NCBI GenBank assembly: GCA_016208205.1
Contig: JACQYP010000120.1
Location: 1-14,131 of the forward strand
DNA from: Candidatus Desantisiibacteriota bacterium
GTDB taxonomy: Bacteria; UBA9089; CG2-30-40-21
Length of the DNA stretch: 14,131 bases
Direction: 5' to 3'
Shown here one piece after another: positions 7,063 through 14,103 of this stretch; position 1 is the first letter of the stretch; every line of letters begins with the position of its first letter. The position numbers and the translations under genes were made by a program. The notes beneath the pieces were generated by a model that searched no databases, had not been told where the DNA came from, and saw only the letters and a list, made by a program, of their open reading frames with translations.

Positions 7063-7476
7063 ATGCAGCAATCTATGGATATCTCTGGGTATCAGGAAAA
7101 ACAGGACAATATCAGGGAATTAAAGATTATACCGAATTTAGAGGTGGTGGAAAATCAATATGCGGGTGAAGATTATCTTGTAGAGCTTAAAACAAATGAA
7201 TTTACTACGGTTTGTCCAAAAACAGGCTTGCCGGACTTTGCTATTGTAATTATTCATTACAAACCTGACCTCTACCTTGTCGAACAAAAATCACTAAAAT
7301 TATACCTTACCGGATATAGAAATATTGGCATATTTCAAGAGCATGCTACCAACAAGATACTGACAGATTTTATTGCCTGTGTCCAACCAAAATGGGCAAA
7401 GATTGAAACAATCTGGAATGCTCGCGGGGGAATTGATGTCAGGGTGGAACAAGAGTATCTTCAAGTAAAAAACTAA
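7063..7476 (+). CDS. queF: NADPH-dependent preQ0 reductase (7-cyano-7-deazaguanine reductase)
   Basis: QueF reduces the nitrile of preQ0 to the amine of preQ1 with NADPH, in the cytoplasm, on the way to queuosine in tRNA. The 137 residues match the short, single-domain class. Cys51 in TTVCPKTGLPDFA is the thioimide-forming Cys and Asp58 the acid/base, with the same spacing as B. subtilis Cys55/Asp62. EQKSLKLYL is the NADPH-binding signature with Gln replacing the usual Ser. Glu93 aligns with substrate-binding Glu97, but the preceding active-site His96 position is Gln92. No ribosome binding site is visible because an inverted-repeat element ends 5 bp upstream; Met5 (7075) is an alternative start. 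No other queuosine gene is adjacent. Confidence 0.9.
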   Translation: MQQSMDISGYQEKQDNIRELKIIPNLEVVENQYAGEDYLVELKTNEFTTVCPKTGLPDFAIVIIHYKPDLYLVEQKSLKLYLTGYRNIGIFQEHATNKILTDFIACVQPKWAKIETIWNARGGIDVRVEQEYLQVKN

Positions 7477-7503
7477 CGCTCGCTTGTTCAAGTTTTTTGA
7501 CTT
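7463..7503. terminator. Possible terminator-like inverted repeat at the queF 3' end
   Basis: AAGTAAAAAACT (7463-7474) pairs with AGTTTTTTGACTT (7491-7503), with one bulge, across the queF stop codon. The stem is A/T-only in large part and the T-run lies inside it, so termination strength is doubtful. The right part also resembles the end of the 581-807 element. Confidence 0.3.
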
Positions 7504-7566
7504 ACTGCAAATACATAGTGGCTCATGACAATTTTGCAGAGAACAGTCGCGACCGTTTCCTACAAT

Positions 7567-7583
7567 GGTGCGTATAACGCACC
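7567..7583. repeat. GGTGCGT hairpin repeat
   Basis: GGTGCGT-ATA-ACGCACC is a perfect 7-bp stem with a 3-nt loop. It shares stem sequence with the hairpin at 6980-7000 and so is a second copy of that small palindrome family. No function is evident. Confidence 0.5.
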
Positions 7584-7641
7584 CTATGCTACTCAATTTG
7601 TTTAATCCGATTATATACACTTGATGTTTTTGGCGAACACC

Positions 7642-7683
7642 AGGGTAAAATTACCAATCATCAATAATTGTTAATTTTACCCT
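7642..7683. repeat. 12-bp inverted repeat upstream of dnaE
   Basis: AGGGTAAAATTA (7642-7653) is repeated perfectly in inverse at 7672-7683, around an 18-nt spacer. It lies 62 bp before the dnaE start. It could fold in a dnaE leader transcript or be a repeat; no T-run follows on the plus strand. Confidence 0.45.
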
Positions 7684-7745
7684 TATCCCCATTCTTACAT
7701 TCCTAATGTACATAACCTGAACAGCTACAAAAAAACGGAGCATTT

Positions 7746-10700
7746 ATGGAACATACCAAATTTGTTCATTTACACACCCATAGCGAATACAGCCTTCTTG
7801 ATGGTGCGGCAAAGGTAGAGGCATTGCTGGAAAGGGCACATAAGCTGAAGATGCCTGCCCTTGCCATTACTGATCATGGCAATATGTTTGGTGCCATTGA
7901 ATTTTACAAATATGCCTACAAGATAGGGGTAAAACCTATTATCGGCTGCGAGCTTTACATTGCCCCGGCAAGCAGGTTTGACAGGAATGCCCAGCAGGGT
8001 GCAGTTACCAATTATCACGGGGTATGCCTTGTCAAAAATGAGGAAGGGTATAAAAACCTGATGAAATTGGTGAGCATTGGCTATACAGAGGGTTTTTATT
8101 ATAAGCCAAGGATTGATAAAGAGGTGCTCAGCCAGTACAGCAAGGGATTAATCTTTATGTCAGGGTGCATTAAGGGGGAAATATCAAGCCTTATCCTGCA
8201 CGGTCAGGACAATGATGCAAGGATCGTAGCACGGGAATATCAAAAGATGTTTGGTGAGGGGAATTTTTATCTTGAATTACATTCACACGGCTTGCGTGAA
8301 GAGGCCGTTGTAAATCAACACCTGCTGGGTATGTCCATTGACCTTGGCATTCCATTGGCAGCGGCAAATGACATCCACTACCTTCTCAAAGAGGATGCTT
8401 CTGCACATGATGTTCTTCTGTGTATTCAAACAAATAAACATGTTGCCGATACAGACAGACTGCGATTTTCGTCAAATGAGTTTTACCTTAAAACCTATGA
8501 AGAGATGAATGAGTTATTCTCTCAATTCCCGGAGGCTATTTCAAATACCATTGAAATAGCCAAAAAATGCAATCTTGAATTAGAGTTTGGCCATATTCAT
8601 ATCCCCCATTACCACACACCTGAAGATATTCCGTTAAATGATTACCTCAGACAATTATGTATGGAAAGGCTTGAGGAAAGGTATCCTGGGATTGTAAATA
8701 TTGATGAACCATCACCCGATGATGTCCCTCAAGCTTCCAGCTTGAAGAAGGATAATGAGATTCTAAACAGGCTTAACCATGAGTTACAAATTATCTCTCA
8801 GATGAGATACCCCGGATATTTTCTGATAGTCTGGGATCTGATAAATTATGCCAAACAAAAGGGGATTCCTGTGGGTCCGGGCAGGGGGTCGGCAGCAGGC
8901 AGTATTGTTTCTTACCTTCTGGGCATCACAGATATTGACCCTATCAGGTATAATCTACTCTTTGAAAGATTCTTAAACCCTGAACGGGTAAGTATGCCTG
9001 ATATTGATATTGATTTTTGTTATGAGAGAAGGGATGAGGTAATTGAATATGTAACCTCCAAGTATGGGAAGGATCGGGTTGCTCAGATTATTACCTTTGG
9101 CTCAATGCTGGCTAAGGGGGTAATCCGTGATGTTGGACGGGCACTTGATATCCCTTATGGTGAGGTAGATAAGATTGCCAAGCTTATTCCTAATGAATTG
9201 CAGATTACCCTGACTGAGTCAATCAAACGAGTACCTGAATTGGCACAGATTTACGAAGAGGGGGGGATAAAGCAACGGCTAATTGAAACAGCGTTAAAGC
9301 TTGAGGGATTGGTAAGACACGCCTCAACCCATGCCGCAGGGGTAGTGATAGCCGGCAGCCCATTGACTGAATTTGCTCCCTTGTATTGTGATCAAAAGAG
9401 TCCGGGGATAATAACCCAGTATGCTAAGGACGAGATTGAATCTATCGGACTTTTGAAGATGGATTTTCTCGGCTTAAAAACCTTAACCCTGATTCGTAAT
9501 ATAATAACCATTCTGAAGGAGAAAAAAGGGATAGACATTGATATTTCAAAGATCCCTCTTGACGATACGAAAACATTCCAGCTATTGTGCGTGGGGGAAA
9601 CAATAGGCGTTTTCCAGTTAGAAAGTTCAGGCATGAGAGAGCTTACTCGAAAGCTTCAGCCGGATGTGTTTGAGGATCTGATTGCCCTTGTTGCCCTTTA
9701 TCGTCCGGGACCACTAAATTCAGGGATGGTTGATGAATTTGTCCAGTCAAAGCACGGGAAAAAAATAAAATACCTTCATCCTAAATTAAAACACATCTTA
9801 GAGGAGACCTATGGGGTTATGGTTTATCAGGAACAGGTAATGAATATTGCTGTGGTACTCGGTGGCTTTAGTCTGGCTCAGGCAGATGAGCTTCGTCGGG
9901 CAATGTCAAAGAAGGTTCCGGAAAAGATGGAGAAGATGAAGAAGCTATTTGTAGAGGGTGCAAGCAATAATGGGCTTTTCCCTGAGATGGCAACTAAAAT
10001 ATTTGATTTGATGGCTAAGTTTGCTGAATATGGATTCAATAAATCTCATTCTGCTGCTTATGCCCTGATAGCCTATCAAACCGCATACCTCAAGGCACAC
10101 TTTCCGGTAGAATTTATGGCAGCACTGCTCACGGCTGAGCTTGGAAATATTGACAAGATAAGCTTTTATATTGCTGAATGCAAGAGGATGGGCATAGCTG
10201 TTCTGCCCCCGGATGTCAATCAAAGTGATCTTTCCTTTACCCCAATAAAAGAATCGATTCGATTTGGGTTAAATGGTATAAAAAATGTGGGCAGTATAGC
10301 TATCCTTTCTATCATAAAGGCAAGAGAGGTAGAACCATTTAAGTCTATCTACGATTTTTGCAAACGGGTGGACTCCCGTACTGTAAATAAAAGGGTGATT
10401 GAGAGTTTGATTAATTGCGGAGGGTTTGATTCCATAGGGGCAAAACGATCGCAACTTGCTCAGGTAGTAGATGATGCCATAAAGGTTGGAAGTCAAAAAG
10501 TCAGTAAAGCCATGTCGTTGTTTGAAATGTTTGGACAGGACAAGAATATGAATGAAGAATACGAAAAGCTGCCGGACATTCCTGAATGGCCTGAGAATGC
10601 ATTGCTTAAGCTTGAAAAGGAGCTGCTGGGCATCTATCTTACCAGTCATCCCTTGAATCAATATGAACAAGAGTTTAAGAGATACACTACCTGCACCATC

Positions 10701-11246
10701 TCAGGATTGAAAGAACAAAAAGATGGTGAGATAGTGGTGATTGGAGGGATGATTTCCCAGCTAAAAAAGATAATCACCAAAAAGAGTGAAAAACAGATGG
10801 CGTTTATTACCTTAGAGGATATGGACGACAGTATAGAGGTAATATTTTTCCCCAAGGTATTTGAATCAGCAGCAAGTCAGATTGCCTTAGACGAGATTGT
10901 TCTTATCAAGGGTAAATTAGAGATAGGAGAGGACAAATGCAAGATATTGGCTGAGGAAATAATTGAACCGTCGCAAGCTGCAACACTTGCTACATCCCTT
11001 CATGTAAGGCTGAAGGATAATCTTGATGATTCTTGCCTCAACTTGCTGAAAGAAACCCTGCTCAGGTTTAAGGGCGTAAAACCTGTATACCTTCATATGC
11101 CGGATGAGGATGAAAATGAAACAATGATATTAACAGGCCATAACCTTCGTGTTACCCCATCTGAGGAGTTGGTTGATCAGATTGAAATAGTAACAGGCAA
11201 AGATGCAGCGTGGTTTGGATATAATGGGATTAAGGAGAAGATGTGA
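7746..11246 (+). CDS. dnaE: DNA polymerase III subunit alpha
   Basis: This is the replicative DNA polymerase of the bacterial fork. At 1166 residues it is close to the E. coli DnaE1 length and appears intact. The N-terminal PHP domain begins FVHLHTHSEYSLLDGA, with metal-type His8 and His10. The palm has the catalytic Asp419 and Asp421 in SMPDIDIDF and the third, Asp573, in LLKMDFLGLKTL. PGRGSAAGS (about 377-385), FNKSHSAAYALIAYQTAYLKAHFP (about 766-789), a helix-hairpin-helix segment (about 870-905) and an OB-fold (about 995-1080) follow in the usual order. CGGAG upstream supports the ATG. The linker near residues 325-333 contains PQASSLKK, encoded by a small palindrome. No clear promoter was seen upstream. 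Confidence 0.97.
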   Translation: MEHTKFVHLHTHSEYSLLDGAAKVEALLERAHKLKMPALAITDHGNMFGAIEFYKYAYKIGVKPIIGCELYIAPASRFDRNAQQGAVTNYHGVCLVKNEEGYKNLMKLVSIGYTEGFYYKPRIDKEVLSQYSKGLIFMSGCIKGEISSLILHGQDNDARIVAREYQKMFGEGNFYLELHSHGLREEAVVNQHLLGMSIDLGIPLAAANDIHYLLKEDASAHDVLLCIQTNKHVADTDRLRFSSNEFYLKTYEEMNELFSQFPEAISNTIEIAKKCNLELEFGHIHIPHYHTPEDIPLNDYLRQLCMERLEERYPGIVNIDEPSPDDVPQASSLKKDNEILNRLNHELQIISQMRYPGYFLIVWDLINYAKQKGIPVGPGRGSAAGSIVSYLLGITDIDPIRYNLLFERFLNPERVSMPDIDIDFCYERRDEVIEYVTSKYGKDRVAQIITFGSMLAKGVIRDVGRALDIPYGEVDKIAKLIPNELQITLTESIKRVPELAQIYEEGGIKQRLIETALKLEGLVRHASTHAAGVVIAGSPLTEFAPLYCDQKSPGIITQYAKDEIESIGLLKMDFLGLKTLTLIRNIITILKEKKGIDIDISKIPLDDTKTFQLLCVGETIGVFQLESSGMRELTRKLQPDVFEDLIALVALYRPGPLNSGMVDEFVQSKHGKKIKYLHPKLKHILEETYGVMVYQEQVMNIAVVLGGFSLAQADELRRAMSKKVPEKMEKMKKLFVEGASNNGLFPEMATKIFDLMAKFAEYGFNKSHSAAYALIAYQTAYLKAHFPVEFMAALLTAELGNIDKISFYIAECKRMGIAVLPPDVNQSDLSFTPIKESIRFGLNGIKNVGSIAILSIIKAREVEPFKSIYDFCKRVDSRTVNKRVIESLINCGGFDSIGAKRSQLAQVVDDAIKVGSQKVSKAMSLFEMFGQDKNMNEEYEKLPDIPEWPENALLKLEKELLGIYLTSHPLNQYEQEFKRYTTCTISGLKEQKDGEIVVIGGMISQLKKIITKKSEKQMAFITLEDMDDSIEVIFFPKVFESAASQIALDEIVLIKGKLEIGEDKCKILAEEIIEPSQAATLATSLHVRLKDNLDDSCLNLLKETLLRFKGVKPVYLHMPDEDENETMILTGHNLRVTPSEELVDQIEIVTGKDAAWFGYNGIKEKM
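8729..8745. repeat. Small palindrome inside dnaE
   Basis: TCAAGCT-TCC-AGCTTGA forms a 7-bp stem with a 3-nt loop and encodes part of QASSLKK in a variable linker between PHP and palm regions. It may be a small in-frame repeat insertion like those in atpB and carA, but this is weaker because only one unit is present. Confidence 0.3.
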
Positions 11247-11313
11247 TAAGAGATTAAGCACAAAATTTGTGACCTCGCTGAGTGCTGAATTGCTGGTCTG
11301 TCCAACTTTCTCA

Positions 11314-11342
11314 TTGACATCCTTAACCATTAATGATATACT
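11314..11342 (+). promoter_or_regulatory. Sigma70-type promoter for carA
   Basis: TTGACA (11314-11319), a 17-bp spacer and TATACT (11337-11342) form a near-consensus promoter. Transcription would start near 11349, inside the left copy of the 8-bp target duplication and a few bases before the MITE at 11353. The carA leader would therefore begin with the folded MITE. Confidence 0.75.
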
Positions 11343-11352
11343 TATTCCTGTC

Positions 11353-11435
11353 GTAACTACTCAGGTTCAGGGTTCAGGGGTTAAGAGAGCGAACTATCCA
11401 CTGTGAACCTTGAACCAGACAACCTAAGTAGTTAC
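11353..11435. mobile_element. MITE-like element in the carA leader (83 bp, 8-bp target duplication)
   Basis: The left end GTAACTACTCAGGTT (11353-11367) and right end AACCTAAGTAGTTAC (11421-11435) are inverted repeats with one mismatch. The flanks TTCCTGTC (11345-11352) and TTCCTGTC (11436-11443) are a perfect 8-bp target duplication. The interior is TTCAGGG-type repeats with GGGGTTAAGAGAGCGAAC, shared with copies 808-899 and 5493-5571. No coding sequence is present. Removing the element and one duplication restores a leader of about 50 nt between the promoter and carA. Confidence 0.9.
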
Positions 11436-11487
11436 TTCCTGTCAAACATTTCTGAACCATGCCGTTATTTACCACTGGAGGATAAAG

Positions 11488-12597
11488 ATGAAGGCAATGA
11501 TTGCCCTTGAGGATGGAAGAATATTTGAAGGCTTTGCCTTTGGAGCTGAAGGCGAGGCTTATGGTGAGATTGTTTTTAATACCAGCATGACCGGATACCA
11601 GGAGATATTAACCGATCCCTCATATAAGGGACAAATAGTTACCATGACCTATCCGTTGATTGGTAATTATGGGATTAATGATGAAGACTCAGAGTCAGAA
11701 CAACCACAGGCAGCAGGTTTTGTTGTCAAAGAATATAGCCGTATTTATAGTAATTGGCGAGCAAAAAAGAGCCTTGGGGAATATCTGGAAGAGCATGATA
11801 TTATTGCTATAGAGGGTGTTGACACAAGGGCATTGACCAAACACATAAGAACCTGTGGGGCAATGAGGTCAATCATCTCAACCGTAGATTTGGATAAAGA
11901 AAGCTTGATCGCCAAAGCTAAAGCTTCACCGGGATTAATAGGTCGAGATCTGGTTAAAGAAGTCACCTGTGAAAAAATTCGAAATTCGAGATTCGAAATT
12001 CGAGATTCAAGATTCAATGTAGTGGCAATGGACTTTGGGATAAAATACAACATTCTTAAAATGTTAGCAGATGCAGGCTGTAATGTTACAGTAGTCCCGG
12101 CAAGCACAGATGCCTCTTCCATTCTTGCCTTAAATCCTGATGGCGTATTTCTATCCAATGGACCGGGCGACCCAGAGGGTGTCCCTTATGCCGTTGAAAC
12201 AGTCAAAAATCTTATTCACCGATCACCGATCACCAATCACCGATTACCAATCTTCGGTATCTGTCTGGGACATCAAATATTAGGATTAGCCTTCGGTGGA
12301 AAAACATATAAGCTTAAATTTGGGCATCGAGGCGGCAATCAGCCGGTAAAGGATCTGTCTTGTGGCAAGATAGATATTACCTCTCAAAATCATGGCTTTT
12401 GTGTTGACATTAACTCACTTAATCAGGGTGAGGTTGAAATCACCCATATCAATGCCAATGACCAGACCATAGAAGGAATGCAGCATAAAAGCCTGCCCAT
12501 CTTCTCTGTCCAATATCACCCTGAGGCATCCCCTGGCCCACATGATGCCGGTTATTTGTTTGATAGGTTTGTAGAGATGATGAGGAAGGGACAATAG
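11488..12597 (+). CDS. carA: Carbamoyl-phosphate synthase small (glutaminase) subunit
   Basis: CarA releases ammonia from glutamine and channels it to CarB, which makes carbamoyl phosphate for pyrimidines and arginine. The 369 residues comprise the N-terminal CPSase small-chain domain ([40 protein letters not shown]) and a class I amidotransferase domain. The catalytic triad is Cys259 in FGICLGHQ with His344 and Glu346 in [16 protein letters not shown] (11477-11481) sits 6 nt before the ATG. Two repeat-encoded stretches are inserted: residues about 163-177 ([14 protein letters not shown]) between the domains, and about 244-254 ([11 protein letters not shown]) just before the strand leading to Cys259. 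carB does not follow. Catalytic residues are intact, so it is probably active. Confidence 0.95.
   Translation: MKAMIALEDGRIFEGFAFGAEGEAYGEIVFNTSMTGYQEILTDPSYKGQIVTMTYPLIGNYGINDEDSESEQPQAAGFVVKEYSRIYSNWRAKKSLGEYLEEHDIIAIEGVDTRALTKHIRTCGAMRSIISTVDLDKESLIAKAKASPGLIGRDLVKEVTCEKIRNSRFEIRDSRFNVVAMDFGIKYNILKMLADAGCNVTVVPASTDASSILALNPDGVFLSNGPGDPEGVPYAVETVKNLIHRSPITNHRLPIFGICLGHQILGLAFGGKTYKLKFGHRGGNQPVKDLSCGKIDITSQNHGFCVDINSLNQGEVEITHINANDQTIEGMQHKSLPIFSVQYHPEASPGPHDAGYLFDRFVEMMRKGQ
11974..12016. repeat. In-frame tandem repeat in carA (interdomain)
   Basis: The 14-bp unit GAAATTCGAGATTC occurs twice in tandem (11981-11994 and 11995-12008), flanked by partial units. It encodes the [13 protein letters not shown] stretch in the linker just before [11 protein letters not shown], where the amidotransferase half begins. 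Confidence 0.7.
12215..12251. repeat. In-frame ATCACCG-type tandem repeat in carA
   Basis: Near-perfect 7-bp units of the ATCACCG/ATTACCA kind are reiterated about five times. They encode [11 protein letters not shown] directly before the conserved IFGICLGHQ strand of the amidotransferase. By memory of E. coli CarA, this position is a shorter helix-strand link. Confidence 0.65.
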
Positions 12598-12758
12598 CAA
12601 TTCTCATTTTGAACCGCAGAGGCGCAGAGACACAGAGCTATAAGTCTGATAGGCTTGATCCGGAGGTTGGAGTTGAAGGAACTACATTTACCTTGTAACT
12701 ATGTGTGGCTTAATAAGTTTGGTAAAACATCTTCTGCTTTCTCCTTGTAAAAAAATGA

Positions 12759-12787
12759 TTGACAACCAATTAAGCTTATGGTATTAT
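12759..12787 (+). promoter_or_regulatory. Sigma70-type promoter for the coiled-coil gene
   Basis: TTGACA (12759-12764), a 17-bp spacer and TATTAT (12782-12787) form a strong promoter. The predicted start near 12794 falls in the left copy of the target duplication of the MITE at 12799, so the transcript would begin almost at the MITE end. Confidence 0.75.
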
Positions 12788-12798
12788 ATTAATTATTC

Positions 12799-12898
12799 GT
12801 AACTACTCAGGTTCAAGGTTGGAGAGCGATAAAGCTTGTCCCTGCGAATGCAGGGGCTTGTCCCTGCGAATGCAGGGGGAGACAACCTGAGTAGTTAC
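12799..12898. mobile_element. MITE-like element in the coiled-coil gene leader (100 bp, perfect TIRs and target duplication)
   Basis: GTAACTACTCAGGTT (12799-12813) and AACCTGAGTAGTTAC (12884-12898) are perfect 15-bp inverted repeats. The flanks AATTATTC (12791-12798) and AATTATTC (12899-12906) are a perfect 8-bp target duplication. The interior includes two tandem copies of a 22-bp hairpin module (12835-12878), which also occur inverted in copy 335-536. This is the cleanest copy in the window and looks the most recent. Confidence 0.93.
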
Positions 12899-12927
12899 AA
12901 TTATTCTACACTTAGGGAGATATTGAT

Positions 12928-13563
12928 ATGACAGAAGAAAAAGAGGAAGGGTTAACGCTTGATAAAAAGACAATAGATGTATTAGTAGCAAATATTATCC
13001 CAACCTCAAAATATTTTGAGGTTTGTTTTGATCACTTGCAACAACAGATAGGTGAAAAATTTAGCTATTTACAACAAGAAACAGCTATGAAATTTCAACA
13101 AATAGATGGAAGATTTGATCATTTACAACAAGAAACAACTATGAGATTTCAACAAATAGATGTAAGATTTGACCATTTAGAACAAGAAACAGCTATGAAA
13201 TTTCAACAGGTAGATATAAGATTTGACCATTTGCAGCAACAGATAGATGATGTAAAATCAGGGGTAAAATCACTTGAAGATAAGATGGACAAGCGTTTTA
13301 CAGTAATGCAATTGGACATGGACAAACGGTTTGAACAGGTAGATAAACGGTTTGAACAGGTAGACAATCGTTTTGATAAGATAGACAAACGGTTTGAACA
13401 AATTGATGTTAAATTAGATAAGTTGATAGAAAGGGTAGATGTAAAAATAGATGCAGGATTAAGAGAAAACAGGGCGTTAACTATTCGGTTATTTACATTT
13501 GCTCTTGGCTTTGCTGCTATTTCAATGGTAGGATTGTTGGGCAAGATGCTGGAGATATTTTAA
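12928..13563 (+). CDS. Membrane-anchored coiled-coil repeat protein, function unknown
   Basis: I do not recognise a named family. The 211-residue protein has three tandem 18-residue units (from Phe45; 13060-13221) reading FDHLQQETAMKFQQIDxR with small changes. Then come about four heptads of the type DKRFEQV (13321-13404). Both repeats fit a long alpha-helical coiled coil. The C-terminus (about residues 184-205, RLFTFALGFAAISMVGLLGK) is a single hydrophobic segment, so it is probably a tail-anchored membrane protein with a cytoplasmic rod. There is no signal peptide. AGGGAGA (12914-12920) gives a good ribosome site. Its promoter is at 12759-12787, with a MITE in the leader. The DNA units are near-identical, so repeat number may vary between strains. 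Confidence 0.75.
   Translation: MTEEKEEGLTLDKKTIDVLVANIIPTSKYFEVCFDHLQQQIGEKFSYLQQETAMKFQQIDGRFDHLQQETTMRFQQIDVRFDHLEQETAMKFQQVDIRFDHLQQQIDDVKSGVKSLEDKMDKRFTVMQLDMDKRFEQVDKRFEQVDNRFDKIDKRFEQIDVKLDKLIERVDVKIDAGLRENRALTIRLFTFALGFAAISMVGLLGKMLEIF
13060..13221. repeat. Three tandem 54-bp coding repeats
   Basis: The units 13060-13113, 13114-13167 and 13168-13221 differ at only a few bases each, and a partial fourth begins at 13222. Each encodes 18 residues. A second repeat set of 21-bp units follows at 13321-13404 in the same gene. Confidence 0.8.
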
Positions 13564-13572
13564 GGACACCTC

Positions 13573-13607
13573 TGGTGAAATATGGGATGTGTCCCCATAT
13601 TTCACCA
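13573..13607. promoter_or_regulatory. Strong hairpin between the coiled-coil gene and the next gene
   Basis: TGGTGAAATATGGG (13573-13586) is repeated perfectly in inverse at 13594-13607, with a 7-nt loop. The stem ends at the first base of AAGGAG (13607-13612), next to the downstream ribosome site. A competing pairing GGACAC/GTGTCC (13564-13569/13589-13594) is possible. No T-run follows, so a classic terminator is unlikely; translational control or a dispersed palindrome are the alternatives. Confidence 0.5.
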
Positions 13608-13626
13608 AGGAGAAAGGAATGTCCAG

Positions 13627-13932
13627 ATGAAAATAGATGATGTGGTTGAACATAATATTATGCTTCGGAAAATGGATAAGTCCGAGTTAGATATCGATAA
13701 ATATTATCGTGTTGTGGCAAACGGATGCGGTGCAGATTGGACATTCGTCTGTCCATCAAATTATCAAGGTATTACAGATAAGATTCAACGGATATCTCGT
13801 TTTTACTCCGATGGCTATGAAGCCATTCGAGTTGCCTTAGAGACACTTGGATATTCTGTCCCCATAGAAATCCCAAAGCGTTACCATCGGCATCTTGATA
13901 TGTTGAAAGACGATAGTGAACTTAAATTATAG
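13627..13932 (+). CDS. Small protein of unknown function (101 residues)
   Basis: I do not recognise this protein. It starts MKIDDVVEHNIMLRKMDKSELD, has a central aromatic/Cys segment (VVANGCGADWTFVCPSNYQG) and ends with basic and acidic residues. It has no signal peptide or membrane segment and is probably cytosolic. The start at 13627 is preferred over the in-frame ATG at 13582, because AAAGGA (13613-13618) lies 8 nt upstream and the earlier ATG sits inside a hairpin. It lies 63 bp after the coiled-coil gene on the same strand and may share its transcript, subject to the intervening hairpin. Confidence 0.65.
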   Translation: MKIDDVVEHNIMLRKMDKSELDIDKYYRVVANGCGADWTFVCPSNYQGITDKIQRISRFYSDGYEAIRVALETLGYSVPIEIPKRYHRHLDMLKDDSELKL

Positions 13933-13940
13933 GGTTAATT

Positions 13941-13954
13941 GTAACTACTCAGGT
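13941..13954. mobile_element. Solo end of the GTAACTACTCAGG element
   Basis: GTAACTACTCAGGT is an exact left end of the MITE family, but no partner end appears before the window closes. It runs straight into a different sequence, TTCTGAGTGAAGCGAGGAAT (13969-13988), which resembles a widely dispersed bacterial repeat. Either the element is truncated or its other end lies beyond 14131. Confidence 0.55.
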
Positions 13955-14045
13955 ACACCATTCTGTTATTCTGAGTGAAGCGAGGAATCTTTTGTTCTGC
14001 TTCAGCCGGAAACATAATTTTCTTCCATTAAAATAAGCTATAGTG

Positions 14046-14051
14046 TATAAT
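14046..14051 (+). promoter_or_regulatory. Possible -10 element upstream of the last gene
   Basis: TATAAT is a perfect -10 hexamer 52 bp before the ATG at 14104, but the -35 position (TTCCAT, 17 bp upstream) is poor. It is a weak candidate promoter. Confidence 0.3.
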
Positions 14052-14103
14052 TAAGATAGTGATAAAATTAGCATCTATAGGCTTATCTAATTGGAGGAAT
14101 ATT

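Larger units (their letters stand above)
12598..12927. other. Gene-free stretch after carA
   Basis: After the carA stop there is a single CACAGAG-type arm (GCAGAGGCGCAGAGACACAG, about 12615-12634), of the same kind as in the atpB-atpD gap. Then about 120 bases show nothing recognisable. A promoter follows at 12759-12787 and a MITE at 12799-12898, both in the leader of the coiled-coil gene. No RNA gene was recognised. Confidence 0.5.

Noticed and set aside
11203..11406. 67-residue ORF overlapping the dnaE end and the carA leader
   Set aside because: It overlaps dnaE in another frame, crosses the carA promoter and MITE, and has no ribosome site.
12637..12754. Open frame after carA as a possible gene remnant
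   Set aside because: It is short, lacks a start and ribosome site, and matches nothing recognisable.
13582..13626. Upstream in-frame ATG for the small unknown gene
   Set aside because: It sits inside the stem of a perfect hairpin with no ribosome site; 13627 has AAAGGA at good spacing.
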